Positions 8,937 to 17,032 of a stretch of 64,000 nt of DNA are shown here, in pieces. Numbering within the stretch: position 1 is the first letter of the stretch; every line of letters starts with the position of its first letter. The translations under genes and the position numbers were made by a program. The notes under the pieces are model-generated. The model was not told the origin of the DNA. It saw only the letters and a list, made by a program, of their open reading frames with translations, and ran no database searches. The stretch lies in contig JAEXHI010000034.1 of assembly GCA_023450085.1 (NCBI GenBank), positions 62,001-126,000 of the forward strand, given 5' to 3'. The stretch comes from Bacteroidota bacterium. Lineage in GTDB: Bacteria > Bacteroidota > Bacteroidia > Sphingobacteriales > Sphingobacteriaceae.

Positions 8937-9596
8937 TTATTTTGCCAAATCATCAGCAATGCTTTCCAAAGTAGGCGCTACAACTTTAGCTTGTGCCACA
9001 TATTTAGGAGCAATAGATTTGATATCTGAAGTACTTGCGATAAATTGTCCTGTACTCATTTTTGCTGATGTTCCCATTAAAGCAAAGTGCTCTTCAGTTG
9101 AACCGCTTAATTTTAAGCTAGCGTTATCAGTTACCGAAGTGTTTAAGCTCACTGTTTTAGCGTTGATATCCGCTGAAGCTTTATCTTTTAGCACTACATC
9201 TAAAGTCAAGAAGCTTACTTTTCCGAAAGTTTTTACCGTAGCATTGTCGCCAGCCTCAATAGCGGTTAAGTTGCGTACGTAAACCGTTACCGATAGCGGC
9301 TCTTTTTCGAAAGAGCTGATGCGTAACACACCATCTTTTTGCTGTACCAACGCATTTTTTGAATAGTAGCTATCGTACACTTTTACACTTTCAGTTGGCG
9401 CTTGTACTACAAATACTTCAACATTGCCCGATGCTACAATTTTGTTGATGTTTTTCACCTCATTCAAAATGGTGAAGCTTTTTTCTTTAACGTTAGTATT
9501 GTTGTTGTTTTTACCGCTTTCGGTTGCGAAAGCTGAGCTGCTCATTACGACTAAACCTAATACAGCTGCGAATAAATTTTTAATAGAAGTTTTCAT
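8937..9596 (-). CDS. Secreted GIN-domain (DUF2807) protein
   Basis: A 219-residue protein with a signal peptide (residues 1-24, SSSAFAT). A right-handed beta-helix-like GIN domain spans about residues 45-190, seen in the regular short strands (IVASGNVEVFVVQ, VTVYVRNLTAIEAGDNATV, ASLKLSGSTEEHFALMGTSAK). Such putative head-GIN or auto-transporter adhesin-like proteins are abundant and uncharacterised in Bacteroidota. It is monocistronic, with its own terminator at 8869-8901 and a 695-bp intergenic region upstream. Location is periplasm or surface; the ligand is unknown. Confidence 0.82.
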   Translation of the reverse strand: MKTSIKNLFAAVLGLVVMSSSAFATESGKNNNNTNVKEKSFTILNEVKNINKIVASGNVEVFVVQAPTESVKVYDSYYSKNALVQQKDGVLRISSFEKEPLSVTVYVRNLTAIEAGDNATVKTFGKVSFLTLDVVLKDKASADINAKTVSLNTSVTDNASLKLSGSTEEHFALMGTSAKMSTGQFIASTSDIKSIAPKYVAQAKVVAPTLESIADDLAK

Positions 9597-10291
9597 GATG
9601 TTCTTATTTTAATGTCTTTAATTTCTTTTTTGGGTGCCATCCATTTTGGAAAGCTTTCGATAATAAGACATGCTGAACACCAAAAAGTTGCACGCATATT
9701 TAGCGTTTTATACCACAGGCAATTAACCTTAGACCAACGCCTGTAATTTTTCGACGAACGCCCTGTAATTTTTTAAGATTTAGCTTACAACTTAAAGGAT
9801 TAAGACGAGGATAGATTCTTTTTGGAAAAGAAAGCTGGTATTCAATGGCCAAAGCAGTCCCGCTTTCCATTACAATCTTTTTGTGACCATTATGCTATCA
9901 TTCCTCGTTCCTCGGAATGACAAACAGGATGCAGAATGGGGGAACGCTAAAACGAAGGAAAATTAGGATGTACCATCTCTTATGCACCTTGTCATCCAGA
10001 GCGTAGCGAAGGATCTTTTTAATGTCTCTCATGAGATTCCTCCCCGATATATCGGGGCAGGCTGTTACTCGGAATGACAAACAGGGTGCAGAGTGGCGGG
10101 ACTGAACTTAAATAGCAGTAATTTGCTTTTCAAATGAAAACCTTTAACTACCTCTCAATGAAATCATCACATCAAACCTTGCCACCCCCATGGTAACATA
10201 ATTTTCAGGCATTGCTTTGAAAAAACAAGTATTTGCTGTAAGTTTAAAATTTTTTAACAGCTTACCTTTTAATTGTTTTAGCCTTTAATTA
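9597..10291. other. Gene-free region carrying dispersed palindromic repeats
   Basis: No convincing gene is seen. It contains a repeat element at 9991-10078 and a direct repeat of about 30 bp (CTCGGAATGACAAACAGG at 9911-9928 and again at 10068-10085, each followed by a similar GTGCAGA-type tail). The last 150 bp before the helicase start is AT-rich and may hold its promoter, but no exact TAnnTTTG box was found. Confidence 0.6.
9991..10078. repeat. Dispersed palindromic repeat element (GTCATCC...GGAATGAC type)
   Basis: The element begins GTCATCCAGAGCGTAGCGAA and ends TACTCGGAATGAC, so its ends are imperfect inverted repeats. It contains a perfect 16-bp palindrome CCCCGATATATCGGGG at 10042-10057. 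From general knowledge, related extragenic palindromes are frequent in Pedobacter genomes. It may act as a structured RNA, a terminator or a REP-like mobile sequence. Confidence 0.65.
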
Positions 10292-13189
10292 ATGTTACGA
10301 GTAAATAGTTCAGCACCCAGTCAAATTGTGTATTCTTTATGCAAACACGATTATCTGGGCTATTTAATTGAACCACATATTGTTCAGCTCAACCCACAAG
10401 GCGATTTTTCGTTAACCTACCAACGCTTATTTACGCACACGGCGCAAGAGTTTGCCAAACATTTAACTGAGCTAGATTTTAAACTGATTAAAATCCTTGA
10501 TGAAACCGAACAGGATTTCATCATCAAAAAATACCACAAAAAAGCCATTAGGCCCTTTGAGTTCTTCAGCAAGTTTTACGACCAAAAGTTTTATGACTCG
10601 GTACGTCCTAAAATTGAAAAAAAACTGACCGAAGTACTGGAAATCCTTAAAGCAAAAGGAGGCCTTTACCTGATGGACAAAGACGGTTGGCCTGCCGAGC
10701 GAAAAATTGAACTGGCTACCGAAGCCTCCACCATTCTATTCCACTTTAGAAGAAACGAGGTAGAAACCCGCTATTTCCCTACCATTAAATACCAAGGGAT
10801 GCGCATTGATTTTATGTTTAAAGATGCGCAGGTCATTTGTAACCAACCCGCTTGGCTACTACTTAATGATGTGCTTTACTTTTTTGAACAGGATTTTGAA
10901 GGCAAGAAATTGACGCCTTTCCTAAATAAGCGTTACATTACCATTCCTAAAGCTACGGAAGAAACCTATTTTGAAAAGTTTGTAGCTCCATTAATTGAAA
11001 AATACCACGTATATGCCGAGGGCTTTGAAATTAAAACCGAAAAGCACGAAGCAAAAGCCACGATTAAGGTCATTTACGTAGAAAACGGTGTTTCGCAAAT
11101 ACAGCTTTATTTTAAATATGGCAGCTATTCTTTTGCCATGGGCAACGAGCATAAAGTAACCGTTAGGCTACAAAAGGATGGCGACAACTATACTTTTATC
11201 CGCATTAAGCGAAACATTGATTGGGAAAAACAGCAGTTTGATTTCTTGACAAGTTTGGGCTTGAAAAAAGTGAGTGCACTTTTTCACCATTTAGAATTGC
11301 CCAACCTTAATGAAAACCATAATGCCTCTTATGCCATCATCAGCTGGGTAAATGAACACATCGACACTTTAAAGGAAAAAGGTTTTGAAATAGAACAGGC
11401 CAGCAGTGCCAAACGATTTGTATTGGGCAGCAACAAGATCGATTTCGAAATTAAGGAAGACAATGACTGGTTTGACATCAATGCCATCGTTTACTTTGGC
11501 ATCCACCCTATTCCTTTTATTTCCTTAAAACAACATATCCTTCATAAAAAAAGGGAGTTTATTTTGCCAGATGGCGATATTGCGATTATCCCTGAAAAGT
11601 GGTTTACGCAATACAGCAGTTTATTTAGTTTGGCCGATGGCAACAAACAGCTTAAACTTAAGAAATTCCACATTGGCTTAATCAACGATTTGGCAGAAGA
11701 CAGCATTGCCAATGTAACGCTTGACCGCAAACTGCAAAAGCTGAACGATTTTGAGCAAATCGACGACTTTTCGATGCCAGAAAACTTCAAAGGCGATTTG
11801 CGTCACTACCAAAAAGCAGGCTACAACTGGTTTAGTTTTTTACGTGAATATAACTTTGGTGGCTGCTTGGCCGACGATATGGGTTTGGGTAAAACCATTC
11901 AAACCTTGGCCATGCTACAGAAAATAAAGGAGGAAGATGTATTGGCCGACAAGCATAGCACGTCGCTCATTATTATGCCTACTTCCTTAATTTACAACTG
12001 GCTTAATGAAGCAAAGAAATTCACACCATCTTTAAAAATATTATCTCATACCGGTACCAATCGAAATAAGGACATTGCCCATTTAGACAAATACGATGTG
12101 GTGATTACCACTTATGGCGTTACCCGTGTAGATGTAGATTTACTGCAAGGGTTTTATTTCAACTACATCATTTTAGATGAAAGTCAGAACATTAAAAATC
12201 CTTCTTCTAAATCATTTAAAGCAGTTAGGGCCTTAAAATCCAGACATAAATTGGTACTGAGTGGTACACCGATAGAAAACTCGGTGAGTGACCTTTGGAC
12301 ACAACTTACCTTCTTGAATCCTGGTTTATTGGGTACACAATCCTTTTTTAACGAGGAATATGTACAAGCCATCGAAAAACGCAAGGACGAGGATAAAGCC
12401 AGAAAGCTACAAGCCATTATCAAGCCTTTTGTGTTACGTCGTACCAAAGAGCAAGTAGCTGCAGAGTTACCCCCTAAAACCGAGCATATTTTCTATTGCG
12501 ACATGAGCGAGGACCAAGCCAGTTATTACGAAAAGACAAAATCGGCTTACCGTAACGACTTGTTAAGCAATATGGACAATGGCACTTATGCCAAAAAGCA
12601 GATTCAAATTTTACAAGGATTAACGGCATTGCGTCAATTGGCCAATCACCCTGTAATGATTGATGACGCTTACACCTCTGATTCGGGCAAGTTTGAAAAT
12701 GTAATGCACACTTTGGACAATGTGCTGGTAGGTGGACATAAAGTGCTTATCTTTTCTCAGTTTGTAAAACATCTGGACATCTTTAGGAAGCACCTAGACA
12801 AACAGCAAATCAACTATAGCTACCTTGATGGCGGCACCAAAAACCGCGGAGAGATTGTAGCCGATTTTCAGCAGAACGAAGACATAAGAGTATTCCTGAT
12901 TTCTATCAAAGCGGGTGGCGTAGGTTTAAACCTAACTCAAGCTGATTATGTGTTTATTTTAGACCCTTGGTGGAATCCTGCTATTGAACAGCAAGCTATT
13001 GACCGTACCCATCGTATTGGGCAGGATAAAAAAGTGTTCATTTATAAATTCATTTCTAAAGATACCGTGGAAGAAAAAATATTGGCCCTGCAGCAACGCA
13101 AAAAATCATTGGCCAGTTCGTTAATCACCACAGAAGAGAGCTTCTTTAAATCGCTAAGCAAAGAAGATATCCAGGAACTTTTGGCCTAG
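10292..13189 (+). CDS. SNF2-family helicase / translocase
   Basis: A 965-residue protein. The first 490 or so residues form the bacterial SNF2 accessory region. The helicase core follows: motif I DDMGLGKTIQT, motif II LDESQ (a DEAH-box variant reading DESQ), motif III LSGTPIENS, motif V KAGGVGLNLTQADYV and motif VI QAIDRTHRIGQ. This is a Swi2/Snf2 ATPase that moves along duplex DNA; bacterial members (RapA-like or HepA-like) act on RNA polymerase or repair complexes, but the target here is not visible. Two small acidic paralogues follow on the same strand after 58 bp and have their own -7 box. Confidence 0.93.
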   Translation: MLRVNSSAPSQIVYSLCKHDYLGYLIEPHIVQLNPQGDFSLTYQRLFTHTAQEFAKHLTELDFKLIKILDETEQDFIIKKYHKKAIRPFEFFSKFYDQKFYDSVRPKIEKKLTEVLEILKAKGGLYLMDKDGWPAERKIELATEASTILFHFRRNEVETRYFPTIKYQGMRIDFMFKDAQVICNQPAWLLLNDVLYFFEQDFEGKKLTPFLNKRYITIPKATEETYFEKFVAPLIEKYHVYAEGFEIKTEKHEAKATIKVIYVENGVSQIQLYFKYGSYSFAMGNEHKVTVRLQKDGDNYTFIRIKRNIDWEKQQFDFLTSLGLKKVSALFHHLELPNLNENHNASYAIISWVNEHIDTLKEKGFEIEQASSAKRFVLGSNKIDFEIKEDNDWFDINAIVYFGIHPIPFISLKQHILHKKREFILPDGDIAIIPEKWFTQYSSLFSLADGNKQLKLKKFHIGLINDLAEDSIANVTLDRKLQKLNDFEQIDDFSMPENFKGDLRHYQKAGYNWFSFLREYNFGGCLADDMGLGKTIQTLAMLQKIKEEDVLADKHSTSLIIMPTSLIYNWLNEAKKFTPSLKILSHTGTNRNKDIAHLDKYDVVITTYGVTRVDVDLLQGFYFNYIILDESQNIKNPSSKSFKAVRALKSRHKLVLSGTPIENSVSDLWTQLTFLNPGLLGTQSFFNEEYVQAIEKRKDEDKARKLQAIIKPFVLRRTKEQVAAELPPKTEHIFYCDMSEDQASYYEKTKSAYRNDLLSNMDNGTYAKKQIQILQGLTALRQLANHPVMIDDAYTSDSGKFENVMHTLDNVLVGGHKVLIFSQFVKHLDIFRKHLDKQQINYSYLDGGTKNRGEIVADFQQNEDIRVFLISIKAGGVGLNLTQADYVFILDPWWNPAIEQQAIDRTHRIGQDKKVFIYKFISKDTVEEKILALQQRKKSLASSLITTEESFFKSLSKEDIQELLA

Positions 13190-13217
13190 TAGTAGCGCTT
13201 AACTTATTTGTTATTTT

Positions 13218-13225
13218 TACCTTTG
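13218..13225 (+). promoter_or_regulatory. Bacteroidota -7 box (TACCTTTG)
   Basis: An exact match to the TAnnTTTG -7 consensus of Bacteroidota primary sigma factors, 23 bp before the ATG of the small acidic protein gene. A -33 TTTG at the usual spacing is not clear, so this is a candidate only. Confidence 0.45.
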
Positions 13226-13247
13226 ATTTTAAACTTTTTATTTAAAA

Positions 13248-13511
13248 ATGCAGCCTTTCGATTTAACATTCAACAATACTGATTACGCCGTTTTTCCAGA
13301 AGGGGATGAAACCTATACCATCTACAAAGACGGGAAGGAATATCTTCAAATTCAAAAGGATGATGGCGAACAATGGATCAAATTCGATAAAGAAACAGGT
13401 ACTCCTGTATTTGAAACCGATGAAGAGGTAAATGCTTTGGGCAAGCTTATTACAAGCTACAAAGAGAACCCCGAAGAGGAAGAAGATGAAGATAATGAAG
13501 AGGAGTATTAA
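13248..13511 (+). CDS. Small acidic protein of unknown function, paralogue 1
   Basis: An 87-residue cytoplasmic protein with an acidic tail (residues about 73-87, nearly all Glu/Asp). The body is a series of short strands: YAVFPEGDETYTIYKDGKEYLQIQKDDGEQWIKFD. It is clearly related to the next gene, which shares the pattern Y-V-PE--TYTI-K-G-EYLQI-K-----W-(K/R)-D--T--PV-E--DEV--(L/I)G. The stop codon overlaps the next start (TAATG at 13509-13513), so translation is coupled. The fold resembles a small beta-sandwich, but no family was recognised. Confidence 0.78.
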   Translation: MQPFDLTFNNTDYAVFPEGDETYTIYKDGKEYLQIQKDDGEQWIKFDKETGTPVFETDEEVNALGKLITSYKENPEEEEDEDNEEEY

Positions 13512-13741
13512 TGACGGAAGAATCATTTCATTTTAAACTCCGTGGTGCCATTTACGAGGTAATTCCAGAAGAAGAAAACACCTACACCATTTTCAAGATG
13601 GGTGCCGAGTATTTACAGATTTTGAAGAACAGCAACCATAAATGGATGCGCATTGACTACAAAACAGACCTTCCCGTAGTAGAGGAAAACGACGAAGTAG
13701 AAGATATTGGCGCGGTGATAGATAGACATTTTTTGAAGTAA
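13511..13741 (+). CDS. Small acidic protein of unknown function, paralogue 2
   Basis: A 76-residue paralogue of the preceding gene without the poly-acidic tail. The start codon shares one base with the previous stop. The shared core (TYTIFKMGAEYLQILKN and a W-M-RIDYKTDLPVVEENDEVE segment) shows both came from one duplication. A dimer or heterodimer is possible given the coupled translation. No membrane segment or signal peptide is present. Function unknown. Confidence 0.75.
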   Translation: MTEESFHFKLRGAIYEVIPEEENTYTIFKMGAEYLQILKNSNHKWMRIDYKTDLPVVEENDEVEDIGAVIDRHFLK

Positions 13742-13756
13742 TAGTAGCTAACACCC

Positions 13757-13852
13757 GTCATTTCGAGCGTAGCCGAGAAATCTTTGAAGTTTGCTAACCA
13801 TCATAGTTTTTCATTTGCATATCCAAAGATTTCTCCACAAGGTCGAAATGAC
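13757..13852. repeat. Palindromic repeat, left flank of the GIY-YIG gene
   Basis: A 96-bp element with outer arms GTCATTTCGA (13757-13766) and TCGAAATGAC (13843-13852), and inner arms GAGAAATCTTTG (13775-13786) and CAAAGATTTCTC (13824-13835). The central loop, including GCTAACCATCA and TTTTCATTTGCATATCCAAA, occurs again in the same orientation at 14278-14352 on the other side of the nuclease gene. Confidence 0.85.
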
Positions 13853-13872
13853 GAAATAATCGCCGCCATCCA

Positions 13873-14172
13873 CTACCATTCCAATATCTCAGGGACTAAA
13901 TCCTTCCATTCCTTATTTACTTGATTAATCAATACTTCCTTTTTAGATCTATTCCATCTTTTTAACTGTTTCTCTCTAGCGATAGCCTCTTCAATAGTCA
14001 TAAACACTTCGTAATAGATACAAAAAGTCAAACCATACTTCGCCGTAAATGATTTAGGATAGGCTTTAGTCTGGTGTTGATATACTCTATTTTGTAAATC
14101 AGAAGTAACACCAATATACAAGGTGCTCCTTTGATAATTTGTCATGATATAGATGTAACCACCTCTTACCAT
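13873..14172 (-). CDS. Small GIY-YIG nuclease-domain protein
   Basis: A 99-residue single-domain protein. The GIY half-motif is YIYIMTN and the YIG half is LYIGVTSDLQNRVYQH, with the conserved Arg; the catalytic Glu lies in TIEEAIAREKQLKRW. Length and layout match the stand-alone YhbQ/URI-like group (UvrC N-terminal-like), predicted to cut DNA but mostly uncharacterised. It lacks a DNA-binding extension. The gene lies alone between two direct copies of a palindromic repeat (13757-13852 and 14278-14352), which suggests it moved or is maintained together with that repeat. Confidence 0.88.
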   Translation of the reverse strand: MVRGGYIYIMTNYQRSTLYIGVTSDLQNRVYQHQTKAYPKSFTAKYGLTFCIYYEVFMTIEEAIAREKQLKRWNRSKKEVLINQVNKEWKDLVPEILEW

Positions 14173-14277
14173 CGCTCTTTTTGCATTAAAAGGGTGTCTT
14201 TATTCTTTCCATTTTTACGATTTGCATTACCTAACCTATCATTTCAACCTTATGAAGAATTGAAAATCAACGCAGTT

Positions 14278-14352
14278 AAATCTTTGAACTTTGCTAACCA
14301 TCATTTTTCATTTGCATATCCAAAAATTTCTCCACAAGGTCGAAATGACGAA
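14278..14352. repeat. Partial palindromic repeat, right flank of the GIY-YIG gene
   Basis: This repeats the left copy from AAATCTTTGAA through GCTAACCATCA and TTTTCATTTGCATATCCAAA to GGTCGAAATGACGAA, with four bases missing in the middle and a few substitutions. The left arm upstream is broken: CATTTCAA is followed by unrelated bases. It is a degraded second copy in direct orientation. Confidence 0.8.
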
Positions 14353-14376
14353 GCAACTGCTTTTATGACGAAAAGC

Positions 14377-15915
14377 CTACCCTGCCCAACTGTCCCTATC
14401 CAAGCTCCGATAATGGATGGCTTCGGCTAAATGTTCTATCTCGATCTTCTCACTGTCGGCCAAATCAGCGATGGTACGGGCCACCTTTAAAATGCGATCA
14501 TAGGCTCTGGCCGACAAACCTAATTTTTCCATGGCCTGTTTAATCAAAGAACGTCCCTGTTCGTCTATTTGACAAATTTGCCTCACCATGTTTGCACTCA
14601 TCTGTGCATTGGCATGAACTTCTTCCATCGCTACAAACCTAGCATCTTGAATAGCTCTTGCCCTCATTACACGTTCCCTAATCAAGCCACTTTTTTCCGC
14701 TAACCTAGAAGACGAAAGCTCCGAAAAATTCACAGGAGTAACCTCCACATGCAAATCAATTCGATCCAACAAAGGCCCCGATATTTTACTTAAATACTTT
14801 TGCACTACTCCTGGGCCGCATGCACAATCCTTATCTGGATGATTATAAAAGCCACAGGGACACGGATTCATAGAAGCCACCAACATAAAGCTAGCCGGGT
14901 ATTCTACCGAAAACTTGGCCCTTGAAATACTCACCTTCCGATCTTCCAAAGGTTGTCGCATCACTTCTAAAACCGTTCTTTTAAACTCAGGCAATTCATC
15001 TAAAAAAAGCACTCCATTATGTGCTAAGGAGATTTCTCCTGGTTGCGGATTAATTCCTCCGCCAACCAAAGCCACGTCTGAAATGGTATGATGAGGCGAA
15101 CGAAAAGGCCTTTCGGTCATTAAGGCATTATTGCTTAACAAGCGACCAGCTACCGAATAAATTTTAGTACTTTCTAATGCTTCGTTTAAGTTTAATGGAG
15201 GCAATATGGTAGGTAAACGCTTAGCCAACATGGTTTTTCCAGCTCCTGGAGGACCAATCAAAATCACATTATGGCCGCCAGCCGCGGCAATCTCCAATGC
15301 CCTTTTGATATTTTCCTGTCCTTTTACGTCAGCAAAATCTTGTTCATAGCTATTGATCTGCTTAAAAAATTCTTTTCTGGTGTCGATGGATACTGGTTGC
15401 GGCTTTTCTCTCCCATTGAAGAAATTAATTACCGACAATAGATTTTCCATTCCATAAACCTCTACGTCATTCACAATGGCTGCTTCATTGGCATTTGCTG
15501 CCGGCAATATCAATCCTTTAAAGCCTTCTTTTCGGGCCTGTATAGCAATAGGCAGCGCACCTTTAATACTTTGTACGCCGCCATCCAAAGATAGCTCACC
15601 CATAATCACATATTGTTCCAATAAAGTAGCATCAAGTTGCTTAGAAGCGGCCAAAATTCCGATAGCGATAGGTAGATCATAAGCAGAACCTTCTTTCCTA
15701 ATATCAGCTGGAGCTAAATTAACAAGTATTTTTTGACGCGGCATATGATAGCCCGCAGTGCGGATGGCACTTTCTACCCTAAAAAGACTTTCTTTTACGG
15801 CGTTGTCGGGCAAGCCTACCATAAAATATTTATTGCCAGGACCAATATTTACTTCAATAGTAATGGTAATGGCATCTACGCCGTAAACGGCGCTTCCATA
15901 GGTTTTTATAAGCAT
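14377..15915 (-). CDS. comM: YifB/ComM-family Mg-chelatase-like AAA+ ATPase
   Basis: A 512-residue protein with an N-terminal Lon-protease-like (ChlI) fold domain (MLIKTYGSAVYGVDAITITIEV) and an AAA+ module: Walker A LIGPPGAGKTM, Walker B VLFLDELPEF. A C-terminal Mg-chelatase domain ends RSLDRDSWAG. A four-Cys zinc cluster (NPCPCGFYNHPDKDCACG) is typical of the family. ComM is a hexameric helicase that promotes branch migration during integration of DNA taken up in natural transformation. Other competence genes are not nearby, but comM is usually solitary. The assignment is strong. Confidence 0.93.
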   Translation of the reverse strand: MLIKTYGSAVYGVDAITITIEVNIGPGNKYFMVGLPDNAVKESLFRVESAIRTAGYHMPRQKILVNLAPADIRKEGSAYDLPIAIGILAASKQLDATLLEQYVIMGELSLDGGVQSIKGALPIAIQARKEGFKGLILPAANANEAAIVNDVEVYGMENLLSVINFFNGREKPQPVSIDTRKEFFKQINSYEQDFADVKGQENIKRALEIAAAGGHNVILIGPPGAGKTMLAKRLPTILPPLNLNEALESTKIYSVAGRLLSNNALMTERPFRSPHHTISDVALVGGGINPQPGEISLAHNGVLFLDELPEFKRTVLEVMRQPLEDRKVSISRAKFSVEYPASFMLVASMNPCPCGFYNHPDKDCACGPGVVQKYLSKISGPLLDRIDLHVEVTPVNFSELSSSRLAEKSGLIRERVMRARAIQDARFVAMEEVHANAQMSANMVRQICQIDEQGRSLIKQAMEKLGLSARAYDRILKVARTIADLADSEKIEIEHLAEAIHYRSLDRDSWAG

Positions 15916-16005
15916 AGACAGATGTTTTTCGACAGTAAGTTATGAAACCAAGCCCACTTTCGCAAACATCTAGATCTTAGCAGGTTAACAACAACAAACA
16001 AAAAA

Positions 16006-16023
16006 GCCCCGCATGTGCGGGGC
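16006..16023 (-). terminator. Intrinsic terminator downstream of pfkA
   Basis: The stem GCCCCGCA (16006-16013) and TGCGGGGC (16016-16023) has a two-base centre. On the minus strand it is followed by a run of T (complement of AAAAA at 16001-16005) and lies just after the pfkA stop at 16049. Confidence 0.85.
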
Positions 16024-16048
16024 CTTAAAACATTTTGCTCTCAAAAAA

Positions 16049-17032
16049 CTATAGAGATAAAATCTCTGCCAAACGTAACCAACCTGGTGTAATTTGGGCA
16101 GCATCAATATGTTTAATGGCTTTAGCAAATGGCGTGAACACAATTTCTTTATTGATTTGTCCTACCATTACCTTCGATTTTCCTTCTAGTAAACCTTCTA
16201 CCGCAGCCACACCTAAACGGCTAGCTAATACCCTGTCCATGCAGCTAGGCTTACCACCACGTTGGATATGGCCCAATACTGAAACACGGATATCATGATG
16301 AGGGAATTTTTTCTTCAAGGTTTCTCCAACGTTGTAAGCACCTCCAGCTTCATCACCTTCAGCTACTACAATAATTTTTGAGGCCTTATCCTTACGACCA
16401 TGTTCTATACGATAAACCAAATCAGAAATTGCTGTTTTGGCTTCTGGGATTAAGATCGCTTCAGCACCTACACCAATTCCACTTCTTAGTGCAATCAGCC
16501 CAGAATCACGCCCCATTACCTCAACAATAAACAATCGATCATGTGATTCTGCAGTATCTCTAATTTTATCTACGGCATTAACTACCGTATTAATTGCGGT
16601 ATCGTAACCAATAGTTAAATCAGTGCCTTCTAAATCATTGTCAATGGTTCCTGGTAAGCCAATGATAGGCAAATCAAATTCCTGTGAGAAAATATCTGCA
16701 CCTGTAAAAGTACCGTCACCACCAATCACCACCAAAGAATCAATGCCATTATCAATTAAGTTTTGATAAGCCTTTGCTCTCCCCTCGGCTGTTCTAAAAT
16801 CATCACAACGAGCAGTCTTTAAAATAGTACCTCCACGTTGTATGATATTGGCTACCGATTTACCATCCATTGGCATAAAATCGGCATTGATTAAACCATC
16901 ATAGCCTCTTAAAATACCGGTCACTTTTAATTTGTAATATAAACTACCTCTAACTACGGCTCTAATTGCGGCATTCATTCCGGGAGCATCGCCACCAGAA
17001 GTCAGCACGCCTATATTTTGTATCTTACTCAT
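16049..17032 (-). CDS. pfkA: ATP-dependent 6-phosphofructokinase
   Basis: A 327-residue protein of standard bacterial PfkA length. Visible are the nucleotide-binding GVLTSGGDAPGMNAAIR (residues 8-24), GGDGTFTGA, the substrate-binding GTIDND and PxxI/M--GR-SG region (EVMGRDSGLIAL), and LGHIQRGGKPS. It phosphorylates fructose 6-phosphate in glycolysis. The start codon overlaps the dsbD stop by four bases (ATGA, 17029-17032), so it is co-transcribed with dsbD, an unusual pairing of central carbon metabolism with envelope redox. Confidence 0.96.
   Translation of the reverse strand: MSKIQNIGVLTSGGDAPGMNAAIRAVVRGSLYYKLKVTGILRGYDGLINADFMPMDGKSVANIIQRGGTILKTARCDDFRTAEGRAKAYQNLIDNGIDSLVVIGGDGTFTGADIFSQEFDLPIIGLPGTIDNDLEGTDLTIGYDTAINTVVNAVDKIRDTAESHDRLFIVEVMGRDSGLIALRSGIGVGAEAILIPEAKTAISDLVYRIEHGRKDKASKIIVVAEGDEAGGAYNVGETLKKKFPHHDIRVSVLGHIQRGGKPSCMDRVLASRLGVAAVEGLLEGKSKVMVGQINKEIVFTPFAKAIKHIDAAQITPGWLRLAEILSL

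Noticed and set aside
9898..10080. A 60-codon minus-strand frame in the repeat region
   Set aside because: It lies within the palindromic repeats, and its product is mostly repeat-derived text, so no gene is called.
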